A DNA stretch of 64,000 bases, taken from assembly GCA_007121455.1 (NCBI GenBank), contig SKKN01000003.1, positions 203,789 through 267,788 of the forward strand. Reading direction: 5' to 3'. The DNA is from Gemmatimonadota bacterium. GTDB lineage: Bacteria > Gemmatimonadota > Gemmatimonadetes > Longimicrobiales > Gaopeijiaceae. Shown here one piece after another: positions 49,771 through 58,766 of this stretch. Position numbers and translations under genes: made by a program. Below the pieces are notes generated by a model, which did not search any database, had not been told where the DNA came from, and saw nothing but the letters and a program-made list of their open reading frames with translations. Every line of letters starts with the position of its first letter. Within the stretch, counting starts at the first letter, position 1.

Positions 49771-49876
49771 ACCGCGGGATGCTCCGCAGCCGCCGCTCAG
49801 GTTTTTGCTTGCGTTCTGTTCAATGCGTGACAATCCTGGAGGTAATCCTGCAAAACCCCAACTCAAGGAGGCCCCT

Positions 49877-50164
49877 ATGCCGAAGTACATCATCGAGCGG
49901 ACCGTCCCCGGAGCGGGCAATCTCTCTCAGGATGAGCTACGGGAAGTCGCCAAGAAGTCGTGTTCCGTGCTGCAGGGCGACATCGGAAACGGCTATCACT
50001 GGGTCCAGAGCTACGTTGCGGGCGACAAGATCTACTGCGTCCACATCGCCCCGAACGAAGAGGCCATTCGCGAGCATGCCCGGCGCGGTGAATTTCCGAC
50101 CGATAGCGTCACGGAGGTGAGCGCCGTGATCGATGCCACCACGGCGGAAGGCGCCAGGGCCTGA
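49877..50164 (+). CDS. DUF4242 domain protein, second copy in the window
   Basis: 95 residues of the DUF4242 ferredoxin-like family: PKYIIERTVPGAGNLSQDEL, NGYHWVQSYVAGDKIYCVHI and APNEEAIREHARRGEFPTDS are the conserved blocks. It is a different branch from the copy at 30678 (GxGNL start, KIYCVH strand). AAGGAGG lies 5-6 bases before the ATG. It stands alone between two tandem-repeat tracts. The function is not established; one family member has been reported to bind nickel. Confidence 0.88.
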   Translation: MPKYIIERTVPGAGNLSQDELREVAKKSCSVLQGDIGNGYHWVQSYVAGDKIYCVHIAPNEEAIREHARRGEFPTDSVTEVSAVIDATTAEGARA

Positions 50165-50196
50165 GTCGAGCAGGCGCCGGAAAGACCCATTCGACG

Positions 50197-50257
50197 AGGC
50201 CGGAGCTCAGGTCTGGGGAGGCCGGAGCTCAGGTCTGGGGAGGCCGGAGCTCAGGGG
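50197..50257 (+). repeat. 22-bp tandem repeat, 2.8 units
   Basis: AGGCCGGAGCTCAGGTCTGG plus GG at 50197-50218, repeated exactly at 50219-50240 and in part at 50241-50257. A second small duplication, CGTGCGCGAGCCCCC twice in tandem, lies near 50370-50400. No gene is visible in 50165-50409. Confidence 0.85.
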
Positions 50258-50409
50258 CTCGCGCACGAGGAGCGCGAGAAGTAGAAACCGGTACGGGCTC
50301 AGCGCGGGAGGGGCTCAGCGCGGTCCGGGCTCAACGGGGAGGCGCTGCCCGGAGCCGCGGCCCGGACCGATCGTGCGCGAGCCCCCCGTGCGCGAGCCCC
50401 CCTCTTCAA

Positions 50410-51444
50410 TCAATCGCCCGCAGGCGCGAGCGCTCCTGCCTCCTGGCCGAGGTGCCCTCGCTCGACGAGTGAGACGAGCGTGTCGCGGACCGTATCCTCG
50501 AGTGGCCGGGGCTTCACCCCCAGCTCCTTCCTTGTCGTGTGGTCGTCGCATAGAGCCGTTGAGGACACGACCCGAACGGTCTCGGCGGCAACCGGCAGGC
50601 GCCATGGTGAAACGCGCTGGAGCATATCGGCGGCGCCGGCGAACATACGCGCTAGAGAAGCCGGTGCGGACATGGTGCGGATTGGGCGGCCCGTGATCTC
50701 ATCCACAACGGCGAGCACCTTCTCGAAGGGCGGGGACCTGCCTGTCGCGAGGTAACGGCGGGGGCCGAGGCCCGGCTCGAGCGCGGCGACCACGACGCGC
50801 GCCACGTCTCGGACATCGACCGTAGGCACGATGGAGTCGCGGACGAGGAGACGCAGCCGCCCGCGCAGGTAGTCCTTCACGATCCGGTCCGTCTCGCCGT
50901 GGTAGGGGTCGTGCGGTCCCCAGATCATTCCGGGCATCACGCTCACCACGGGCGCCCCTCGCGTTTGCCACCCCCGCGCCACCCGCTCCGAGTCGGCTTT
51001 GGAGCGCGAGTACGGGCCACATCCCTCGCCAGGCCGGCTGTCTCGCGTCATCCGCTCTTCACGAGCCGGCAGCAGTGCGGTGTAGCTCGATACATGCAGG
51101 ATGGGGTCGAGCCCCATCTCTCGAGCTTTGCCCAGCACGAGGCGGGTGCCGCCGACGTTCGTGCGCTCGATCTCCTCCGCCCGGCGTGGGTCGAGCGTAT
51201 AGACGGACGCGGCGTGCACCACCGCCTCACAGCCTGCGAGGGCTGCCTCCACCGACGCGGCGTCGGTTACGTCCCCGCTCACCACGTCGTCGAGCGCCGA
51301 CTCGGGCACGTCGAGGGGGGCCAGGTTCGGCCCGACCCGTTCGGCGGAACGCACGAGGAGGCGCACCTCATGACCTGCCTCCACCAGGGCAGCCACGGCA
51401 TGAACCCCAACGAACCCCGTTCCACCGGTCACCAGAACACGCAT
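50410..51444 (-). CDS. NAD-dependent epimerase/dehydratase (extended SDR)
   Basis: 344 residues. The Rossmann dinucleotide motif is VLVTGGTGFVGVHAVAAL; the catalytic pair is in GPYSRSKADSERVA (YxxxK) with the Ser in LHVSSYTALL; VSGDVTDAASVEAAL and AVVHAASVYTLD also fit. The C-terminal substrate domain recalls dihydroflavonol-reductase-like and 3-beta-HSD-like proteins, so the substrate could be a sugar nucleotide, steroid-like or other ketone. The ATG at 51444 with GAGAGG upstream is favoured over the longer open frame. It stands alone, divergent from the PilZ gene. Confidence 0.9.
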   Translation of the reverse strand: MRVLVTGGTGFVGVHAVAALVEAGHEVRLLVRSAERVGPNLAPLDVPESALDDVVSGDVTDAASVEAALAGCEAVVHAASVYTLDPRRAEEIERTNVGGTRLVLGKAREMGLDPILHVSSYTALLPAREERMTRDSRPGEGCGPYSRSKADSERVARGWQTRGAPVVSVMPGMIWGPHDPYHGETDRIVKDYLRGRLRLLVRDSIVPTVDVRDVARVVVAALEPGLGPRRYLATGRSPPFEKVLAVVDEITGRPIRTMSAPASLARMFAGAADMLQRVSPWRLPVAAETVRVVSSTALCDDHTTRKELGVKPRPLEDTVRDTLVSLVERGHLGQEAGALAPAGD

Positions 51445-51589
51445 GCCTCTCTCGCATCGAGCACGACTTTCGAGACGGATTGCGGCCTCCCGCCCTCCAT
51501 CGCTATCATGGTGGAGCGGCTTCTCTGCCGCAGAATTTCCGTTTTCGTCCTCCCGCGTGCCCACGAACGGGGGAGGAAAGGGCAGTCAA

Positions 51590-52147
51590 ATGGGTGAACT
51601 CATCCCCCGCGCCCCCCGCGGCCAGTTGGCCTCACCGGTCGACCTGACTCTTCATGACAGAGAGGGCCCATTCCGGGGCACGTCCGTGAACATGTCCACG
51701 ACCGGGATGCTCGTGCGGCTGGACGAGCCGATCCCGAGCGGGGCCACCGTCCGGTTCGGGGTCGCGCTCTACGAGGGGATCGGCGAGGTCGTCCGCTCGA
51801 CGGAGGTGGACGAGGGGGGTGCCTTCCTGGGGATCAAGTTCAACTCGATCACACGCAGCGCGCAAACTCCCGGACCCGACCGGAACGCCGCCGCGGCTGC
51901 CGGACTCCAGTTCGGCGACGTGACGAGGCAGTTGCTCAGCAGTGGAATCGCCTTCGCGGACCTCGCGCACGCGCTGGGCGAATCGCCCTCCAGGGTTCGC
52001 CGCTTCCTGCTTGAGCCATCCAATCCCCGCTACGTGGAGCCGCCCAAGGATTGGCGATCGAGTCTGGCGCCCCTCGCGCGGGAGCGGGGGGGGAAGCTCG
52101 ACCGGGTCGCCCGGCAGCTCGAACAGGCCGCGCCGGAACTTCACTGA
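51590..52147 (+). CDS. PilZ-like domain protein with a helical C-terminal extension
   Basis: 185 residues. The N-terminal half (about 10-95) is a PilZ-type beta barrel: SPVDLTLHDREGPFRGTSVN, then NMSTTGMLVRL (the (D/N)xSxxG cyclic-di-GMP motif) and GGAFLGIKFNSI. The arginine pair before it is not in the standard RxxxR spacing, so ligand binding needs checking. The C-terminal half is helical (FGDVTRQLLSSGIAFADLAH, ALGESPSRVRRFLLE) and looks like a helix-turn-helix, a possible DNA-binding output. It lies beside five cyclic-di-GMP genes, convergent with the first, and could be the effector of that group. Confidence 0.75.
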   Translation: MGELIPRAPRGQLASPVDLTLHDREGPFRGTSVNMSTTGMLVRLDEPIPSGATVRFGVALYEGIGEVVRSTEVDEGGAFLGIKFNSITRSAQTPGPDRNAAAAAGLQFGDVTRQLLSSGIAFADLAHALGESPSRVRRFLLEPSNPRYVEPPKDWRSSLAPLARERGGKLDRVARQLEQAAPELH

Positions 52148-55100
52148 CCTTCCAGCGCTTCCCCGGACTCCTGCTCGACCCCGGTGAGGGTAGCATTCCC
52201 CCTGAGGAGCAGGTCCGCGGCTTCTGCGTCCACCGACGCGGAGAAGAGGAAGCCCTGACCGAACTCGCAGCCGAGCTCCAGAAGCCGGTCGAGCTGGGTC
52301 TGGGTCTCCACACCCTCTGCGATGGACTGCATTCCGAGGTCCCGGGCGAGGGACAGGATCGCGCGGACCACCTCTCCCTCCCCTGAATCCGGGCGGTCCC
52401 GGTCGGTACCGAGCTGGCCGACGAGGACCCGGTCCACCTTGAGCGTCCGGGGCGCGACGTTGTGGACCAGGGCGAGCGAGGAACGTCCTGTCCCGAAGTC
52501 GTCGATGCAGGTCACGACGCCGAGCTCCCGCAGGGCGGCCAGGGTGCGACCGAGCTCGTCCTGCTCTTCGGTGAGGATCTTCTCGTTCAGCTCGAGCTGG
52601 AGGCGGCCGGGCTCCATCCCGGTCTCTTCCAGGATATCCCTCAACCGGTCCACGAAGCCGACGTCGGCGATTTCCGTCGCCGAGACGTTCACGCTCAGCT
52701 TCAGGGGTGGGTCGAACGCAAACGACTGCTGCCACTTCTGAACCTGCTGACACGCCTCCCGGAGGACCCACTCTCCAAGCGACAGGATCAGCCCGGTCCG
52801 TTCGGCAAGGGAGATGAAGTGTTCCGCGGGGAGGAAGCCTCGTTCCGGGTGCTTCCACCGGAGGAGCGCTTCGAACCCGAGGATCCGGCCGGAGCTCAGC
52901 GCGACGAGGGGCTGGTAGTGGAGGGCGAACCCGCTCTCCCGGACGGACCGGAGGAGCTCCGACTCCATGCGGAGGACGGAGAGCGCCTCCTGATGGAGAT
53001 CCTCGTCGTAGATCCGGTAGCAGGACGAGCCCTCCTGCTTTGCACGGTACATGGCCGCGTCCGCATCCTCGACCATCCGGAGCGGCGTGTCGTATCCCGT
53101 GTCGCTCAACGCGACCCCGATGCTCACCGAGATCTCGACACTCCGCCCGTCGAAGGGGAGCGGCTCCGCGACCTCGGCCTGGATCCGCTCGGCGACGGTG
53201 ATCACGTCCTCCACGTCGTCCACGAAGTCGAGAAGGATCGCGAACTCGTCTCCCCCGTAGCGGGCGACGGTGTCTCCGGGCCGGACCGAGCGCTCCAGCC
53301 GCCGCGCGAATGCTCCGAGGACTTCGTCGCCGAAGACGTGGCCGAGGCGGTCGTTCACCTCCTTGAAGTCGTTCAGGTCGAGGAAGAGGATCGCGAAGCG
53401 GTAGTCCGGGCGGTTCCGGGCTCTCTCGATGCAGCGCTTGGCCCGGTTCAGGAAGACGGAGCGGTTCGCGAGACCGGTGAGGTGGTCCGCTTCGGCTCGC
53501 TTGAGCGCCTCTTCGGCCTGTCGCTGCCGGCCGAGGTCCGTCTGGATGTGGACGAAGGGCGCCGGCCCGCCGGTATGGTCGTGGATGGGCGCCGCAGTCC
53601 ATTTGATCGGGACGCTGCTCCCATCCTTCCGGTACGCCGTAACCTGCTCGGATACCGCCTCTCCGTCCTCCATGGCTCTCCGGATCCGCTTCTTCGCCTC
53701 CGGGTCCGTATCGGCGCCGATGAGGATGTCGATGGGCTGGCCGAGTACCTCCGAGCCCTCGTATCCGGTCATCTCGAGGAAAGCCGGACTCGCATAGAGG
53801 ATCGTGGCATTTCCCTTCGCCACGATGCCGGTGGTGACGAGCACCGCCTCGCGGATGTTCCACCGTGCGGACTCCGCGAGAAGGCGGTCCGGGCTCGCGG
53901 CCGAACGTTGGGAGAGGTCCCGGACGAGGCTCCCGAAGTAGCGAGCCCCGTCCGACTCCCACGACGTGAGGGTGAGCTCGATGGGAAAGGCGTCCCGGTC
54001 CCTCCGGAGCGCTTGAAGCTCCATGGTGTGGCCCCGGATCCGGGCCTCTCCTGTCGCGAGGTAGTCTTCCAGGAGAGCCTCTTCCACCTTGAGGTGCCAG
54101 TCCGGGATATAGGTGGAGAGGCGCTTTCCCACGGCCTCCTCCGCTCTGGACCCGAAGAGCTCTGCGGCCGCCGAGCTCCAGGAGACGATCTTCTCCCCCT
54201 CGTCGGTGACGACCAGCGCTTCCGGGGCGGCCTCCTCGAGCGCCCGGAGCCGACGCTTCGTGGCCTCGAGCGTCTGCTTCATCCGCTTCACACCCAGGAT
54301 CTCTCCGAGGCGGACGCACGCATACTCCAGGGTCCGCAGCATGCCGGCGTCCGGGTCCCCGGACTCGGGCGAGGAGAGCTCGAGCACCGCCAGCACGCGG
54401 TCGCCCTCGCGCACCGGTACGGCGAACCCCGTTCGGATGCCCAGGAGGTCCTGCCCTCGCCGCTGGAAGAAGTCCCGTCCGCCGCCGAGATCGCCGGCCC
54501 GCACCGCGTGGCCGGTCTCCCACGCCTTGCCGGGGAGGCCGAGGCCCTTTCGGAACCGGATCGCCCGGGCGCCCTCCGTGAGCCGCTGAAACCGCGGCGC
54601 ATCGTCCATGTGCCAGATCCCCGAGGAGGAGAGGTGCTCTCCGGACGAGTTCGGGATCCAGACATGGCCCACCGGCCAGCCGACATGCCGACAGATCTCC
54701 GCGATGGCCCTCCGCAGTACCTCATCCTCACTTTCGCCTTCACCGGCGGCTTCGAGCTTCGCGAGCAGGTCGAGTAGGCCCTTCTCCTGGACGACGGGGG
54801 GGGGGGCGACGGCCGGCGGCGCAGCGGCCGGGGTGTCGCCGCCGGTCGGAGCCCGATCACTGTCCGCGGAGGGAGGGCTCGCGTCGTCGGCCCCCACTGC
54901 GCCTCCGGTCGCCCCCGTTGCCTCGGCCGCCCGCGCCGCTCCTCCCGCCGCGTGCGACCGGATGGGCGAAAGGGTGAGCCTCGAGCTCCGGGCGGCCTCG
55001 GCCGAGACGGGCTTGCCGTCCAGGAGGAGTCTGGGATGGAGGTCGATCGCCTTCAGCACGACGTCCGCCGGCACCTCCTCGACGGGGTAGAGGCAGAGCA

Positions 55101-55620
55101 GTCCGAGGTCGAGCTCTCCGATCAACTCCTCGAGCTCGGTTTCGAAGCGGAGAAGCGGCCCGGGGTCATCGAGGCGGGCAGCGAGCGCCCCGGCTTCGAG
55201 CACGATCCGGATGCCGGCGTACCCCTGCTCCGAACTCGCCTCCACCGCGTCGCGCACGAAGGCCAGGGCGTCGGCGGTCCGGAAGCGGCCGGAGGGCACG
55301 AGCGTTCGGTCGACGCTGCGAAGCTCGAGGTCGCCCGCGGCGAGATGCCGTCCGGTCTCGATCCCGTCCTTGCGGAGGAACGCTTCGATCTGGTCCGGCG
55401 GGTGCTGGTCCCAGAGCCAGAGGAGCCGCGCTCCGTCCTCGAGCGTGCGCTGGACGAACCGGGAGGTGACACGCCGGACGTCCTTCTCGTCCCGGTGGAG
55501 GCAACAGGTGTGGTCGCCGGGGCGCTCGCCGACGTCGCTCCCGTCGTCGGGGAGGCTCACCCCCGTATCGGTCGCCTGGGCATCGGATGGGTGGCCATTC
55601 CGCTCACGTGCCCCGGTCAC
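52141..55620 (-). CDS. MEDS-GAF-PAS-PAS-GGDEF-EAL hybrid cyclic-di-GMP enzyme
   Basis: 1159 residues. An N-terminal MEDS sensory domain (about 34-200; GDHTCCLHRDEKDVRRVTSR) is followed by an Ala/Pro-rich linker, a GAF domain (about 280-445), two PAS domains (about 460-575 and 590-715), GGDEF (about 720-890, VARYGGDEFAILLD, active-type) and EAL (about 895-1150, FEALLRWKHPERG, TCIDDFGTGRSSLAL, QSIAEGVET). Both enzymatic motifs look intact, so it could make or destroy cyclic-di-GMP depending on input. No membrane helix; cytoplasmic. The GTG start overlaps the stop of the upstream pseudo-receiver gene by 4 bp (GTGA), so the two proteins are made together. Confidence 0.93.
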   Translation of the reverse strand: MTGARERNGHPSDAQATDTGVSLPDDGSDVGERPGDHTCCLHRDEKDVRRVTSRFVQRTLEDGARLLWLWDQHPPDQIEAFLRKDGIETGRHLAAGDLELRSVDRTLVPSGRFRTADALAFVRDAVEASSEQGYAGIRIVLEAGALAARLDDPGPLLRFETELEELIGELDLGLLCLYPVEEVPADVVLKAIDLHPRLLLDGKPVSAEAARSSRLTLSPIRSHAAGGAARAAEATGATGGAVGADDASPPSADSDRAPTGGDTPAAAPPAVAPPPVVQEKGLLDLLAKLEAAGEGESEDEVLRRAIAEICRHVGWPVGHVWIPNSSGEHLSSSGIWHMDDAPRFQRLTEGARAIRFRKGLGLPGKAWETGHAVRAGDLGGGRDFFQRRGQDLLGIRTGFAVPVREGDRVLAVLELSSPESGDPDAGMLRTLEYACVRLGEILGVKRMKQTLEATKRRLRALEEAAPEALVVTDEGEKIVSWSSAAAELFGSRAEEAVGKRLSTYIPDWHLKVEEALLEDYLATGEARIRGHTMELQALRRDRDAFPIELTLTSWESDGARYFGSLVRDLSQRSAASPDRLLAESARWNIREAVLVTTGIVAKGNATILYASPAFLEMTGYEGSEVLGQPIDILIGADTDPEAKKRIRRAMEDGEAVSEQVTAYRKDGSSVPIKWTAAPIHDHTGGPAPFVHIQTDLGRQRQAEEALKRAEADHLTGLANRSVFLNRAKRCIERARNRPDYRFAILFLDLNDFKEVNDRLGHVFGDEVLGAFARRLERSVRPGDTVARYGGDEFAILLDFVDDVEDVITVAERIQAEVAEPLPFDGRSVEISVSIGVALSDTGYDTPLRMVEDADAAMYRAKQEGSSCYRIYDEDLHQEALSVLRMESELLRSVRESGFALHYQPLVALSSGRILGFEALLRWKHPERGFLPAEHFISLAERTGLILSLGEWVLREACQQVQKWQQSFAFDPPLKLSVNVSATEIADVGFVDRLRDILEETGMEPGRLQLELNEKILTEEQDELGRTLAALRELGVVTCIDDFGTGRSSLALVHNVAPRTLKVDRVLVGQLGTDRDRPDSGEGEVVRAILSLARDLGMQSIAEGVETQTQLDRLLELGCEFGQGFLFSASVDAEAADLLLRGNATLTGVEQESGEALEGQ

Positions 55621-56642
55621 ATCGCCCCGAACGTGTGGATACGGATGCCGTCGCGGCCGAGTTGAGCCTGCTCGAGCGCCGAACGCGCCCGGCGAAGCAC
55701 CACCTCCGGCAGGGGCTCGTCGCCCCGCTCTACTCCCGCGATCGTGCAGATGCCGGCGGCGAGCCCGACGGTCCCGAGCCCGGCATCTCCTTCACGCTTC
55801 TCCTCGAGGGCCTCGAGGAGGCGCTCGGCGAGGCGTCCCGCCCCTTTCTCATCGATCCCCGGCGCGACGACGACGAACTCCGTCTCGCCGGTCCTCCCGA
55901 TCGAGTCCGAGAGGCGGGTGGTCGACTTCATCATCCGGGCGAGGGATCTCAGCGTTTCGGGCTGCTTCCCGGAGCCTCCGTTCGCCCCTTCTTCCGCGAG
56001 GGCATCCACCAGGAGTCCCGCTGCGGCCGCCTTCACCCTTTCGTCACTCGGGGCTTCGTTCGAGGATCCGCTCGGGGCGCTGTCCCCGCTCGAGATCTCC
56101 TTCCCGGTCGGGGCCATGATCACGAGGGAGAGATTCCGGCCGCTTCGCGCCCCGTCGGCGACGACTTCCTGAACCCTCTGGAGCACGCCCTGAAGGTTGT
56201 AGAGCCCGGTCAGGGAATCGACCTGGCTCGCCGCGACGAGCGCATCGACGTCCCGCTTCGCGGCCAGATAGCTCTCCACACGGGTGAGCAGCTCCTCCGC
56301 GTCGTAGGGAGGCGAGAAGACGTCCCACATCCCGCTCCTGAGATGCTCGATCCGCTCCCGGCGGCCGATCGCCTGCGTATGGAAGGCGATGATCGGGGTG
56401 CTGGGTCGGACCGTGGGGAGCGAACGGATCTGCTCACAGACATCCGTGGCGCTCATGTCCGAAAGGCGGAGCTCCGTCATCACGATGTCCGGCCGGATCT
56501 TCGAGGCGAGGGCGACACCCTGCTGACCCGTGTACGCCCTCAGCACGGCGTGCCCGCGGGGTTTCAGGATCGTCTCGAAAGCCCGGGCTGCCCATTCCTC
56601 ACCGAGGATCACGAGGATCAGCGCCGGCCCGGATTGATTCAC
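55617..56642 (-). CDS. Pseudo-receiver with degenerate GGDEF domain (copy A)
   Basis: 341 residues. A response-regulator receiver fold (about 5-125) has Glu where the phospho-acceptor Asp belongs (RPDIVMTELRLSDM), and the conserved Lys-Pro is changed (FSPPYDAEELL), so it cannot be phosphorylated normally and Glu may mimic the active form. A GGDEF-like domain (about 145-341, SLTGLYNLQGVLQRVQEV) has GETEF at the active site (GRTGETEFVVVAPG). A large loop rich in Ser and Gly is inserted. A close paralogue lies at 59680. The GTG with GGAGGGGG upstream is the start; earlier in-frame codons run antisense to sequence without gene signals. It is coupled to the downstream MEDS-GGDEF-EAL gene. Confidence 0.82.
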   Translation of the reverse strand: MNQSGPALILVILGEEWAARAFETILKPRGHAVLRAYTGQQGVALASKIRPDIVMTELRLSDMSATDVCEQIRSLPTVRPSTPIIAFHTQAIGRRERIEHLRSGMWDVFSPPYDAEELLTRVESYLAAKRDVDALVAASQVDSLTGLYNLQGVLQRVQEVVADGARSGRNLSLVIMAPTGKEISSGDSAPSGSSNEAPSDERVKAAAAGLLVDALAEEGANGGSGKQPETLRSLARMMKSTTRLSDSIGRTGETEFVVVAPGIDEKGAGRLAERLLEALEEKREGDAGLGTVGLAAGICTIAGVERGDEPLPEVVLRRARSALEQAQLGRDGIRIHTFGAM

Positions 56643-56895
56643 GGAACCCCCTCCCTGAAGTCGAAGTCGCTGCCTTCCAGCAGCCGAGGTCGAGCGCACG
56701 GGTGGCATGCAGGAATCGTGCGCGGCCTCGACACCTCGAGCAGGTGCAGCCGACACATGCTCTGCCGACTTCCTCTTCTCCATGCCGGCCCCCTGGGAGA
56801 AGCTTCCGTGTTGCCGGTGCGCAACCGGCAGGTTGCAGTCTCGCAACGCGTGGGTGCAAATAAAAAGAGACTCGCTCAAGCGAAAAGAAACCACG

Positions 56896-58635
56896 TCATG
56901 CGGGCCCCGGAATGCCGGCTTCGGACGAATCGAGCACGAGCGCACGGGCGCGCTCCGCTTCGACCGGTCGGGAGAAGAGGTACCCCTGGGCATGCCTGCA
57001 GCCCATGCGGAGGAGGTTGGCACGCTGGATCTCGGTCTCCACCCCTTCCGCTACGGCCTCCAGGTCGAGGCCCCGCGCGAGGGTCAGGATCGTCTCCACC
57101 ATCTCGCCCGTCGTCCCCATGTCGGCTTCCGAGAGTCGGCCCATGAAGCTCCGGTCGATCTTGAGCAGGTGCACCGGCAGGTCCCGCAGATAGCTGAGCG
57201 ACGAGTACCCGGTGCCGAAGTCGTCGAGGCAGAGCTTCACGTCGAGCTCGGCGATCTGGGCGAGCGTCTCCCGGACGGCGGCCGGGTCGTCGAGGAAGAC
57301 CGTCTCCGTGATCTCGAGCCTGAGCGCCTCTCCCGGGATCCCCGCACCCTCGAGCGCCTCGCGCACCACGCTTCCGAAGCTGGGAATGAGGAGCTGGCGG
57401 ACGGAGAGATTGACGGTCATCACCAGGGACTCGCTTCCCAGGAGCTCGGCCCTCCACTCCGCGATCTGCCGGCAGGCTTCCATGAGTGCCCAGTTTCCGA
57501 TCGGGACGATGAGCCCCGTCTCCTCCGCTACGGGGAGGAACTGGTCCGGCATGAGGAGCCCCCGCTCCGGGTGGTTCCACCGAGCGAGCGCCTCGAATCC
57601 CACGATCCTCCGGGACTCGAGGGCGACGACGGGTTGGTAGTGGAGCACGAACTCCTGGCGCTCCACCGCTCGCCTCAGCGCCATCTCGGTCGCGAAGCGG
57701 GTCACACTTCCGGTGCGCATCGAGTCCTCGAAGACGAGGCCGCCTTCGAGTCCCTCCCGCTTCGCATGGTCCGCGGCGGTCTCCGCGTCCCGGAGCATGT
57801 CCTCCGCGCTCCCGTACGTCGGCTCGCTCAGCGTGATCCCGATGCTGGCGGAGACGTAGACGTCCTCGCCGAAGACATCGAACGGCTCTCCCAGCCCCTC
57901 CCGGATCCGCCCGGCAACCACCGCCGCCTCTTCTCCGCCATCGAGGTCCATCATCAGGATGCCGAACTCGTCCCCCGCGATCCTGGCCACCGTGTCCTCG
58001 GGTCGCACCAGGTTCGAGAGCCGCTCCGCGACGAGCACCAGGAGCCGGTCGCCGGCGCGGTGTCCGAGCGAGTCGTTGACGAGCTTGAAGCGGTTCAGGG
58101 CGACGAAGAGGAGCCCGAACCGGTACGCGGGGCGGTACAGGTGCCGCTGGAGAAGGCGCTCGAGGCGCTGGACGAAAAAGGTGCGGTTCGGGAGCTGGGT
58201 GAGGGTGTCGTGCAGCGTGGCCCGCTGGATCTGCTCGTCCGGGGCCGGCCGCTCTCCGATCGGGGAGACGAGCCCGTGATGGCCGGCGACGCTCCCATCC
58301 GGCGTATGCTCCGCCGCGGCGCTCACGTGGCAGTCGAGCTCCCGCCCATCCTTCCTGCGGAGGCGGGCCTCGAACGCCCGCGCGCGACCCTCCCGCTCGA
58401 TCTCCTCCCGCAGTCGGTCCCAATCTCCGGGGTCGGAGAAGAGATCCTGGACGTTTCTTGCCAGCAGCTCGAGCCGAAGGTAGCCGAGGAGGTCGACCAT
58501 CCCGGGGTTCACTTGCACGAACTGCCCATCCCCCGACGTCACGAAGATCCCCTCGCGGGAGTGATCGAACACGACCTGGTATTGCCGCTCCTCGGGGCCC
58601 ACCCCTTCCGCTGCTCCCTTCGTAGGCGAGTTCAT
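56896..58635 (-). CDS. PAS-GGDEF-EAL cyclic-di-GMP enzyme
   Basis: 579 residues, cytoplasmic. PAS domain (about 15-130, YQVVFDHSREGIFVTSGDG), GGDEF domain (about 140-300) with the variant AGDEF (VARIAGDEFGILMM), which can be active in other proteins, and an EAL domain (about 310-560) with FEALARWNHPERG, LEITETVFLDD, CLDDFGTGYSSLSYL and EAVAEGVET. The phosphodiesterase motifs look complete. It is divergent from the membrane diguanylate cyclase gene (131 bp between starts) and 253 bp upstream of pseudo-receiver A on the same strand; that gap has no gene. Confidence 0.93.
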   Translation of the reverse strand: MNSPTKGAAEGVGPEERQYQVVFDHSREGIFVTSGDGQFVQVNPGMVDLLGYLRLELLARNVQDLFSDPGDWDRLREEIEREGRARAFEARLRRKDGRELDCHVSAAAEHTPDGSVAGHHGLVSPIGERPAPDEQIQRATLHDTLTQLPNRTFFVQRLERLLQRHLYRPAYRFGLLFVALNRFKLVNDSLGHRAGDRLLVLVAERLSNLVRPEDTVARIAGDEFGILMMDLDGGEEAAVVAGRIREGLGEPFDVFGEDVYVSASIGITLSEPTYGSAEDMLRDAETAADHAKREGLEGGLVFEDSMRTGSVTRFATEMALRRAVERQEFVLHYQPVVALESRRIVGFEALARWNHPERGLLMPDQFLPVAEETGLIVPIGNWALMEACRQIAEWRAELLGSESLVMTVNLSVRQLLIPSFGSVVREALEGAGIPGEALRLEITETVFLDDPAAVRETLAQIAELDVKLCLDDFGTGYSSLSYLRDLPVHLLKIDRSFMGRLSEADMGTTGEMVETILTLARGLDLEAVAEGVETEIQRANLLRMGCRHAQGYLFSRPVEAERARALVLDSSEAGIPGPA

Positions 58636-58766
58636 CGCCCAAATGCTACGCCCCGGCCGGGATCGACGCCAGGGCTGTTGATGGATCCCTCTCGACAGCG
58701 TATCCTTTGCCGGAGCGGACTGCCGGAATCGGTACCCCCAGATCCCCTGAACGACCGGACGGGTTC

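Noticed and set aside
49111..49830. Protein with 8-residue GRAAVGAR repeats
   Set aside because: It arises because the 24-bp unit is a multiple of three; the first part is a shifted frame of the HNH gene and there is no start signal.
56643..57023. N-terminal extension of pseudo-receiver copy A
   Set aside because: The added residues show no domain, overlap the end of the PAS-GGDEF-EAL gene, and the GTG at 56642 has a strong ribosome site.
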